DNA from: Mageeibacillus sp. UBA5439
Lineage (GTDB): Bacteria; Bacillota; Clostridia; Saccharofermentanales; DTU023
Assembly: GCA_002427505.1 (NCBI GenBank)
Contig: DIRJ01000046.1
Coordinates: 5,263 to 13,778, forward strand
Length of the DNA stretch: 8,516 nt
Direction of reading: 5' to 3'
Made by a program: the position numbers and the translations under genes. Positions 1 to 5,897 of the stretch are shown here, piece by piece. Position 1 is the stretch's first letter, and each line of letters starts with the position of its first letter. Under the pieces are notes generated by a model. It was given only the letters and a program-made list of their open reading frames with translations. It ran no database searches and was not told where the DNA came from.

Positions 1-2181
1 GCCGAGCTGGACCAGCTGACAGCCGACGTCGTCAGCCGTCTGCAGGCCGACAGTAAACCGGCAGTAGAAGCAATCCAGGACCTGGTGGAAGTCGTCCTGA
101 TGGAAAACAATATCAGTCTGACAGCCAAGGCCTATATTCTCTACCGGTCGGAGCGGACCCGCCAGCGCCGGGAAAAGAATGCCCTCATGGAAACCTTCAA
201 GGACATCTCCTTTGCCGATGCACCCGAGTCGGACCTGAAGCGGGAAAACGCCAATGTCGACGGCAATACGGCTATGGGCATGATGCTGAAATACGGGTCC
301 GAAGCGTCCAAGACCTTCATTGACCACCATATCCTGCCCGAGGACATGGCCCGGGCCCACGCCCAGGGCGACATCCATATCCATGACAAGGATTTCTATC
401 TCCTGACCGAGACCTGCTGCCAGATCGACCTGGACCAGCTGTTCAAAACAGGCTTTTCCACCGGCCATGGCTTTTTGCGCCAGCCCCAGAGCATCGAAAG
501 CTATGCAGCCCTGGCCTGCATCGTCCTCCAGGCCAATCAAAACGAGATGCACGGCGGTCAGTCCATCCCGAACTTTGAAAACGTCATGGCCGAGGGCGTG
601 AACAAAAGCGCCAAAAAACACATCCGCGATCTGGTCGAGGAGTATCGGCTGCTGGTGCCCGACCAGCAGCTTCCCGCAGAACAACTCGATGCCCTGCTCG
701 ACTTTGATTACCGGCAGCTGACCAGCTTCCTGCAGGAGGCGGAAAGCGCCGCCAGGGAAGAAAACGAGGCTGACGCCGCTGACGACGCAGCCAACAAGCT
801 TTTGCTCAACCTCTGCCGCCTGGCCCATAAGCGGACCGAGCGCTCCACCTACCAGGCCATGCAGTCACTGATTCACAATCTGAATACCATGAATTCCCGG
901 GCCGGCGCCCAGGTGCCCTTCACCTCGATCAATTACGGTACCGGGACCGGCGCGGCAGCCAGACTGGTCATGAGACAACTATTGCAGGCCACGGAAGACG
1001 GCCTGGGCAATGGCGAGACAGCCATTTTCCCCGTGCAGATTTTCAAGGTCAAGGATGGTATCAACAGCCAGCCGGGCGATCCCAACTACGACTTATTCCA
1101 GCAGGCCATCCGCGTTTCCGCCCAAAGGCTCTTTCCCAATTTCAGTTTTCTTGACGCACCCTTCAATCTCCAGTATTACCGTCCGGGCGATGACAACAGT
1201 GAAGTCGCCTATATGGGCTGCCGTACCCGGGTCATGGGCAATGTCTATGACCCCAGACATGAGACGACCAAGGGCAGGGGCAACCTGAGCTTCAGCTCGA
1301 TCAACCTCCCCCGCCTGGGCATTGAAGCCCGCGGCTCACTGGAAAAATTCTACCAGCTGCTGGACAAAAACATGGATCTGATTTTCCGCCAGCTCCGCCA
1401 CCGCTTCGAGATACAGAAGCGTAAAAAAATGTGCAATTACCCCTTCCTCATGGGCCAGGGCATCTGGCTGGATGCTGACACTCTGACCCGGGATGAAGAC
1501 CTGGAGCGGGTTCTCCGCCACGGCACCCTCTCCGTAGGTTTTATCGGCCTGGCGGAAACCCTGGTCGCCCTGACCGGCTCGCACCACGGGGAGTCCGCGG
1601 CCAGCCAGGAACTGGGACTTAAAATTATCGGGCATATGCGTCAGCTTTGCGATGAGAGGGCAGAGCAGGAACAACTCAATTACACACTCCTGGCCACACC
1701 CGCTGAGGGTCTGAGCGGACGCTTCGTCAAAATGGACCGCGACCGCTACGGCTCCATGCCGGGGATCACCGACCGCGAATACTACACCAACTCCTTTCAT
1801 GTGCCGGTCTACTTTCCTATCACCGCCAAAGAAAAAATTGACCGGGAAGCCCCCTATCATGCCCTGACCAACGCCGGCCATATCAGCTATATCGAGCTGG
1901 ATGGTGATCCCGCCCTCAATCTTTCTGTTTTTGAAAAACTCATCCTCTACATGAAAGAGGCCGGCATCGGCTACGGCTCGATCAACCATCCCCTGGACCG
2001 GGATCCTCAATGCGGCTATTCCGGTGTCATCGGCGACACCTGCCCCCGCTGCGGGAGGCGGGAGAGCCCCCAGGAACCTTTTGAAAGAATCAGACGGATT
2101 ACCGGTTATCTGGTAGGCACCCTGGACCGCTTCAACGATGCCAAGAAGAGCGAAGTAAGTCAGCGGGTCAAGCATGGCTGA
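1..2181 (+). CDS. nrdD: Anaerobic (class III) ribonucleoside-triphosphate reductase, 5' end cut by window
   Basis: Reduces ribonucleoside triphosphates to dNTPs without oxygen, using a glycyl radical. The frame is open to base 1, so the true start lies outside; the GTG at 85 is internal. The first ~50 codons are the end of an ATP-cone regulatory domain. The catalytic barrel follows, with HIHDKD, a Cys pair in TCCQIDL (codons 415-420) and YMGCRTRVMGN, whose Cys (1219-1221) is the expected thiyl-radical residue. The C-terminal glycyl radical site is RRITGYL, Gly codon 2104-2106, and the protein ends in the family-typical RVKHG. A zinc-site region precedes the radical site, with Cys codons at 2011, 2041 and 2050; the position three residues before the first, often Cys in this family, is Asp (2002). 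The 3' end overlaps nrdG by 8 nt, consistent with coupled expression. No intein or frameshift is seen. Family assignment is very secure. Confidence 0.97.
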   Translation, partial: AELDQLTADVVSRLQADSKPAVEAIQDLVEVVLMENNISLTAKAYILYRSERTRQRREKNALMETFKDISFADAPESDLKRENANVDGNTAMGMMLKYGSEASKTFIDHHILPEDMARAHAQGDIHIHDKDFYLLTETCCQIDLDQLFKTGFSTGHGFLRQPQSIESYAALACIVLQANQNEMHGGQSIPNFENVMAEGVNKSAKKHIRDLVEEYRLLVPDQQLPAEQLDALLDFDYRQLTSFLQEAESAAREENEADAADDAANKLLLNLCRLAHKRTERSTYQAMQSLIHNLNTMNSRAGAQVPFTSINYGTGTGAAARLVMRQLLQATEDGLGNGETAIFPVQIFKVKDGINSQPGDPNYDLFQQAIRVSAQRLFPNFSFLDAPFNLQYYRPGDDNSEVAYMGCRTRVMGNVYDPRHETTKGRGNLSFSSINLPRLGIEARGSLEKFYQLLDKNMDLIFRQLRHRFEIQKRKKMCNYPFLMGQGIWLDADTLTRDEDLERVLRHGTLSVGFIGLAETLVALTGSHHGESAASQELGLKIIGHMRQLCDERAEQEQLNYTLLATPAEGLSGRFVKMDRDRYGSMPGITDREYYTNSFHVPVYFPITAKEKIDREAPYHALTNAGHISYIELDGDPALNLSVFEKLILYMKEAGIGYGSINHPLDRDPQCGYSGVIGDTCPRCGRRESPQEPFERIRRITGYLVGTLDRFNDAKKSEVSQRVKHG

Positions 2182-2737
2182 TTCCATCCGGCTGGCCTCT
2201 ATTCTGGAAGAATCGATTGCCGACGGCCCCGGCCTGCGCCTGGTAGTCTTCGCCCAGGGCTGCCCCCACCGCTGCCGCGGCTGCCACAATCCCCAGACCT
2301 TTCTGTCAGTGGGCGGTCAGAACTTCAGCATCAGCAAGCTTCTGGACCTGTACCGGCAGAACCCGCTCAGCCGGGGCATCACCTTGTCCGGCGGTGAGCC
2401 TTTTATGCAGGCCGGTCCGCTGGCACAACTGGCCGGGGCCATTCACGAGGAAGGTGGGGATGTGGTGACCTACACCGGTTACCGCCTGGAACAGCTGGTC
2501 GCCAGGGCAGACCAGGAGAGTGGTGTCCAAGCGCTCTTAGCCGAGACCGATCTGCTGATTGACGGCCCCTTTGTCCTGGCCAGGCGCAGCCTGGAACATC
2601 CTTTCGTGGGCAGCCTGAACCAGCGGCTGATCGCCCTCTCCGAAAAGGGCGAGCAATTGTTAGAGGATATAGTCACACCTGCCACTGTCCCGGCGGTGGA
2701 ACGCCTCCACTATCCTGCTGACCGCAAGCTGCCTTAG
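2174..2737 (+). CDS. nrdG: Anaerobic ribonucleotide reductase activating protein (radical SAM)
   Basis: Radical SAM activase that uses a 4Fe-4S cluster and S-adenosylmethionine to generate the glycyl radical on NrdD. The 187-residue protein has the cluster motif C-x3-C-x2-C (Cys30, Cys34, Cys37, in CPHRCRGCHNP), preceded by the NrdG-type DGPGLR. The SAM-binding SGGEPF lies at residues 72-77, and GSLNQRLI near residue 147 matches the NrdG C-terminal GSxNQR signature. The last ~25 residues extend beyond that core and carry no recognised motif. The ATG lies inside the end of nrdD (8-nt overlap). No strong ribosome binding site precedes it, so translation may be coupled to termination of nrdD. 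A terminator follows, closing an nrdD-nrdG unit. Function is secure from motifs and neighbour. Confidence 0.96.
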   Translation: MADSIRLASILEESIADGPGLRLVVFAQGCPHRCRGCHNPQTFLSVGGQNFSISKLLDLYRQNPLSRGITLSGGEPFMQAGPLAQLAGAIHEEGGDVVTYTGYRLEQLVARADQESGVQALLAETDLLIDGPFVLARRSLEHPFVGSLNQRLIALSEKGEQLLEDIVTPATVPAVERLHYPADRKLP

Positions 2738-2790
2738 CGGCGCGGAAGCGAGCGGCTGCACAAGATCGGCCACGCCCCATATTCTCCGGC

Positions 2791-2816
2791 AAAGACCCCC
2801 GCAATCGGGGGTTTTT
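2791..2816 (+). terminator. Intrinsic terminator after nrdDG
   Basis: The hairpin has a 6-bp GC stem, CCCCCG (2796-2801) pairing with CGGGGG (2806-2811), and loop CAAT. The AAAGA before it can pair with the TTTTT that follows (2812-2816), one pair being G-T. It lies 53 nt after the nrdG stop and 27 nt before the prepilin peptidase start, so it separates the reductase operon from the pil operon. The U-tract is better on the + strand than on the - strand. Confidence 0.85.
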
Positions 2817-2843
2817 GCGATATAGTGGAGGCAGGAGAATTGT

Positions 2844-3596
2844 ATGCAGATATACACCCTGATTATCTTCTTTATTTTCGGTACCGTCTTCGGTTCCTTT
2901 TTTAATGTAGTGGGCCTGCGGCTGCCGGAAAAATCCCTCTTCCGCGAGCAGCGTTCCTATTGTGACTCCTGCCACAAGCAGCTGGGCTGGCGGGAGTTGA
3001 TCCCCATCTGGTCCTTTGTCGCGCAAAAAGGCCGCTGCCGGGAGTGCGGCGGGAAGATTTCGCCGCTCTATCCCCTGATCGAGCTTGTCACCGGGCTTTT
3101 AGCTGCTTTCACCTATTATCGCTATGCCTGGAGTCAGGAGCTCCTGCTGGGGCTCTTACTGATCGCCCTGATCATGCCGGTCACCGTAGCGGATATCAGC
3201 AGCCGCAAGGTGCCCAATCAGCTGCTCTTGTTTTTTTCACCTGTCTTCATTATCTATCGCGGCTTCTGCCCGCTGACGCCCTGGTGGGACTCGCTGCTGG
3301 GGGCCGGGACAGCCCTGGTCCTCCTCCTGCTGATTTTTTACCTGTCCCATGGCGGCATGGGCATGGGCGACGTGAAATATTACACTTTATTCGGCTTTAT
3401 TTTTGGTTTAGAACAATTTTTTCTATTATTCTTACTATCCACCGTCTATGGTGTTATTATAGGAATAATCAAAATGCGGGTGAAGGGGACCGGGCGCAAG
3501 ACAAAGCTGGCCTTCGCTCCTTTTATCGGCCTGGCGGCCCTGACGGTGTTTTACTTCGGACCGGCTATAATCCAGTGGTATAAGCAACTTTTTTAA
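2844..3596 (+). CDS. pilD: Type IV prepilin peptidase / N-methyltransferase
   Basis: Integral membrane aspartyl protease that cleaves the leader of type IV pilins and pseudopilins and, in bifunctional members, N-methylates the new terminus. The 250-residue protein opens with a membrane segment and GSFFNVVGLRLP (residues 17-28), the usual family start. A cytoplasmic loop follows with two CxxC pairs (Cys40/43 and Cys65/68), the zinc-binding hallmark of bifunctional enzymes. About six further hydrophobic segments follow. The two catalytic aspartates are Asp117 (VADISSRKVPN) and Asp176 (GMGMGDVK, the GxGD motif). The start is supported by GGAGG (2827-2831) and AGGAG (2833-2837) upstream of the ATG. 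It is first in a pilD-M-N-O run, 25 nt before pilM. Codons 3378-3476 are strikingly AT-rich. A comC-type competence role is possible, but the PilM/N/O neighbours favour pilus biogenesis. Confidence 0.95.
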   Translation: MQIYTLIIFFIFGTVFGSFFNVVGLRLPEKSLFREQRSYCDSCHKQLGWRELIPIWSFVAQKGRCRECGGKISPLYPLIELVTGLLAAFTYYRYAWSQELLLGLLLIALIMPVTVADISSRKVPNQLLLFFSPVFIIYRGFCPLTPWWDSLLGAGTALVLLLLIFYLSHGGMGMGDVKYYTLFGFIFGLEQFFLLFLLSTVYGVIIGIIKMRVKGTGRKTKLAFAPFIGLAALTVFYFGPAIIQWYKQLF

Positions 3597-3601
3597 TTTG
3601 T

Positions 3602-3618
3602 AAAGGAGGAAGTGGAGG
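3602..3618 (+). promoter_or_regulatory. Tandem Shine-Dalgarno sequences before pilM
   Basis: AAAGGAGG (3602-3609) lies 12 nt before the ATG at 3622 and a second GGAGG (3614-3618) lies 3 nt before it. Neither is at the usual 7-9 nt spacing, but an in-frame TAA at 3601 leaves no plausible upstream start, so ATG 3622 stands. Confidence 0.6.
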
Positions 3619-3621
3619 CAG

Positions 3622-4695
3622 ATGAAGCCATCAGTATATTTACAGTTACTAGACTCAAGCCTGCGCTATCTGGCGGTGCATCCCAGGAATCATACTGTTC
3701 TGGACCGGGGGGAGGTTGTCTTTGAGGCGGCTATTCTCAGTGACCGGCAGATATCGAACCGGCCGCTGGTGGAGGCGCGTCTGGATGCTCTGGTGCGGGA
3801 GAAAAAATGGCGCCAGGCTAAAGCCCACCTTCTGCTTATGGATGACTTTGTGGTCATCAAAGAGGAGGCTGTGCCGCCGCAGCTGAAGCCGGAGGAAGTG
3901 CAAAACTACCTGAAGCTGCAGATGAATGATACAATTCGTATTCCTTTCGACGATCCGGTCTTCGAGTACGAAATTCTGGAGGCCGGGGCAAATGAAATCA
4001 AGGTAGTCCTGGTTGCCTATCCGGGTGAGTTTATTGAGGAGTATAAGAAGATCCTGAAAGCCGCGAGACTGAAGGCTGAAGTTGCGGATGTTTCCTGTCT
4101 TTCACTTTACCGGCTGGCTGACGAGCAGGGCCTGATCAGCAGGGATGAAGGCTCTCACACCCTGATCCTGCAGCTGGACCCCTACAGCATGAACATGTCC
4201 ATGTTCCACCGCGATCAGCCGACTTTCAGCCGGGACTCTCTTTCTGAGCTTCTGGAGGAAATGTGGGTTCAGGGCAAGGATGCCAGCTGGCACTGGCGGC
4301 ACCAGGACGTAGATCAGGATCAGATGCTCAAGGAACAGATAGATGAGATTGACCGCTTTATCAGCTTTTACAGCAATACCTTTCTCGGCGAATCAGACCA
4401 GATTTCACAGTTTATTCTGGCCGGCTCCTACCCTGATCTGGGTCATGCAAAAAGTCTGCTGGAGCAGCACTTTAATCTGGAGCCGCAGTTGCTGGCACTG
4501 CCGGAGGGCCTGGACCAGTCCTATGCTTCCCTGTACGGTTTGTCTTTGAAGAAAAAGACCAGGTCCGGACAGCAGAAGAAGGCTCTCAAGCAGCAGGCTA
4601 AGCAAAGGAAGCAGGCAGACAAGCAGCAGGGGAAGCAGCTGAAGCAAAAGAAGAAAGTAAAAGTGGAAGTGCAGGAGGAAGTTGCTGATGATTAA
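3622..4695 (+). CDS. pilM: PilM-like pilus assembly protein, divergent actin-like fold, Lys/Gln-rich tail
   Basis: PilM is the cytoplasmic actin-like component of the type IV pilus platform and docks on the PilN N-terminus. The assignment rests on position directly before pilN-pilO, the 357-residue length, and a PilM-like order of elements: VYLQLLDSSLRYLAV at the start, a 1C-like region (KWRQAKAHLLLMDDFVVI; EEVQNYLKLQMNDTIRIPFDDPVFEYEIL), a second-half strand pair near residues 180-195, and FILAGSYPDLG near 264-274. In usual PilM proteins the two phosphate-binding motifs read DxG; here the matching positions read QLL (residues 8-10) and QLD (184-186), so ATP binding is doubtful. Residues ~304-357 form a strongly basic K/Q-rich tail with two 11-residue repeats, ending in acidic EEVADD. 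It overlaps pilN by 8 nt. A GspL/BfpC-like pseudo-ATPase is an alternative description. Confidence 0.8.
   Translation: MKPSVYLQLLDSSLRYLAVHPRNHTVLDRGEVVFEAAILSDRQISNRPLVEARLDALVREKKWRQAKAHLLLMDDFVVIKEEAVPPQLKPEEVQNYLKLQMNDTIRIPFDDPVFEYEILEAGANEIKVVLVAYPGEFIEEYKKILKAARLKAEVADVSCLSLYRLADEQGLISRDEGSHTLILQLDPYSMNMSMFHRDQPTFSRDSLSELLEEMWVQGKDASWHWRHQDVDQDQMLKEQIDEIDRFISFYSNTFLGESDQISQFILAGSYPDLGHAKSLLEQHFNLEPQLLALPEGLDQSYASLYGLSLKKKTRSGQQKKALKQQAKQRKQADKQQGKQLKQKKKVKVEVQEEVADD
4588..4653 (+). repeat. Imperfect 33-bp tandem repeat in the pilM tail
   Basis: Two adjacent 33-bp units (4588-4620 and 4621-4653) encode KQQAKQRKQAD and KQQGKQLKQKK, 7 of 11 residues identical and 22 of 33 bases identical by hand alignment. 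They sit in the basic tail of the PilM-like protein and keep the reading frame. Confidence 0.7.
4673..4678 (+). promoter_or_regulatory. Ribosome binding site deciding the pilN start
   Basis: AGGAGG inside the last codons of pilM lies 9 nt before ATG 4688 but only 3 nt before the alternative TTG 4682. This favours the ATG and a 181-residue PilN. Confidence 0.75.
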
Positions 4696-5233
4696 TGTCA
4701 ATTTTTTCCGTAAAGAAGCGAAGAATATACTGCCTCTGATTTTGTTGTTTATCTTCCTTCTGGGAGCAGGGGCGATCGCAGCCGAGGTCTACCTCAGCCG
4801 TGCTGACTATGAGGCCGCCTTAAAGCGGGATCAGGCCTGGCTGGATCAAAATTCGGAGAACCTGAACCTTTCCCGCGAAATGATGCAGGTGGACCAGTGG
4901 ATTTCACAGGCGGAAAATGTGCAGAATACCCTGCGCCAGAATCAGTTTCCCATGAATCGGCTGACAGAAAAACTGGCCGCTCTAATTCCCGATGAAGATG
5001 CGCGGGTGACTTCTTTTCAGCTGAGTGAGACGTCAGGGCAGGTATCCATGCTTCTGCAAAATACCAGAACGGAGGAAGCTCTGGCTATCATCAGTGATCT
5101 GGAAGCACAGCCTTATGTAGACAAGGTCCAGTTTCTGAATGCCGAGCAGCAGGATCAGGCAACCCAGGAGTTCAGTTTTCAATTGATCATTGAACTGAAT
5201 CTGCAGGCCCTGGCTGAGGAGGACGCGGAATGA
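4688..5233 (+). CDS. pilN: PilN-like type IV pilus inner-membrane platform protein
   Basis: Bitopic inner-membrane protein expected to pair with PilO and to bind PilM through its short cytoplasmic N-terminus. The 181-residue product has ~13 cytoplasmic residues, one membrane segment (about 13-35, rich in L/I/F), a charged helical stretch (about 40-90), then a PilN-type ferredoxin-like domain. That domain shows the pattern RLTEKLAALIP, FQLSETSGQVSMLL, EALAIISDLEAQPYVDKVQF and a final FSFQLIIEL strand. The start is ATG 4688 from RBS spacing; TTG 4682 would add two residues. The usual PilN opening resembles INLLPxR; here it reads INVNFFRKE. It overlaps pilM by 8 nt and pilO by 4 nt (ATGA), implying translational coupling. 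Sequence identity in this family is low, so topology and context carry the call. Confidence 0.85.
   Translation: MINVNFFRKEAKNILPLILLFIFLLGAGAIAAEVYLSRADYEAALKRDQAWLDQNSENLNLSREMMQVDQWISQAENVQNTLRQNQFPMNRLTEKLAALIPDEDARVTSFQLSETSGQVSMLLQNTRTEEALAIISDLEAQPYVDKVQFLNAEQQDQATQEFSFQLIIELNLQALAEEDAE
5216..5222 (+). promoter_or_regulatory. Ribosome binding site for pilO
   Basis: GAGGAGG within the end of pilN lies 7 nt before ATG 5230, an optimal spacing that fixes the pilO start inside the ATGA overlap. Confidence 0.75.
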
Positions 5234-5814
5234 AGATTAAATGGAACCGTGAGTCAGCTCTGGTGATTTTAATGGCAGTGATGGTTCTCCTGGCTTTCCA
5301 CTATTTCGGTCACAAGAATTTCGTGGACCCGGTCAAGGCAGAGGCGGAAAACCAGAACGGCACTGTCCGGGCCCAGCAGCAGCTGATCGATACTTATCCT
5401 CCCAGTGAGGAACTGCTGGCGAAATATATGGCCGATTCCAAATCGACGGAGGATTTTCTGCCCAACGGTGACCAGTTCGATGCGGCTCTGGTCAGATTGG
5501 AAGAACTGGCCAAAGCAGAGAAGGTGCAGCTGCGGAGTGTGACGAGAAATGGCTATCAGACAGCTGTAGCAGGTGTTCCGGAGCAATTTGTGATGAACAC
5601 TTATTCAGTGCAGATGCAAAGCGAGTCTCCGTCAAACTTCCGCAGCCTGATTGATGTGCTGATGCAGGAGGAGCGTGTCTGGAATGTCACGACCCTCACC
5701 TATAGTGGCACTGCCGGCTCCTACGAGGGTAACTTCAGCGTTGAGATCTATTATTTTCTGGGCGGAGATGTTTCAGACCTGCACCCGGCGGCAACTGAGG
5801 AGACCGGGGACTAG
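5230..5814 (+). CDS. pilO: PilO-like type IV pilus inner-membrane platform protein
   Basis: Predicted partner of PilN in the inner-membrane alignment complex. The 194-residue product has a short basic N-terminus, one membrane segment (about 8-26), a predicted helical or coiled stretch (about 33-65), and a C-terminal PilO-type domain. In that domain a helix (FDAALVRLEELAKAEKVQL) is followed by strands in TYSVQMQSES, a helix SNFRSLIDVLMQEE, and strands VWNVTTLTYSG and NFSVEIYYFL. This helix-strand pattern, the topology and the position after pilN identify it. It is the last gene of the run; a terminator follows 27 nt after the stop. No PilP or PilQ gene follows, as expected in a monoderm cell. 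Sequence motifs are weak, so the call relies on architecture and synteny. Confidence 0.84.
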   Translation: MKIKWNRESALVILMAVMVLLAFHYFGHKNFVDPVKAEAENQNGTVRAQQQLIDTYPPSEELLAKYMADSKSTEDFLPNGDQFDAALVRLEELAKAEKVQLRSVTRNGYQTAVAGVPEQFVMNTYSVQMQSESPSNFRSLIDVLMQEERVWNVTTLTYSGTAGSYEGNFSVEIYYFLGGDVSDLHPAATEETGD

Positions 5815-5840
5815 CTCGTATCCGGCAATTTAGCCAGAAG

Positions 5841-5868
5841 AAAAAAGCTGCCGGCCGGCAGCTTTTTT
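5841..5868. terminator. Bidirectional intrinsic terminator between pilO and the GGDEF gene
   Basis: A perfect 28-nt palindrome: an A6 run, GCTGCC, central GGCC, GGCAGC, then a T6 run. The GC core is flanked by A6 on one side and T6 on the other, so each strand forms a hairpin followed by a U-tract. It lies 26 nt after the pilO stop and 29 nt after the stop of the convergent diguanylate cyclase gene, so it can end both transcripts. Confidence 0.9.
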
Positions 5869-5897
5869 ACAGCTCTTCAGCGGTCAGTCAAGGGCTG

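Noticed and set aside
1336..2289. A 317-residue open frame on the - strand
   Set aside because: It is fully antisense to nrdD and the start of nrdG, which have clear family motifs; its translation has no recognisable domain.
2757..2785. Possible promoter for pilD (TGCACA, 17 nt, TATTCT)
   Set aside because: Both boxes match only four of six consensus bases, and the start would fall in the nrdG terminator hairpin; too weak to list.
3044..3583. A 179-residue + strand frame inside pilD
   Set aside because: It is an out-of-frame shadow of the prepilin peptidase, with no ribosome binding site and no membrane-protein pattern.
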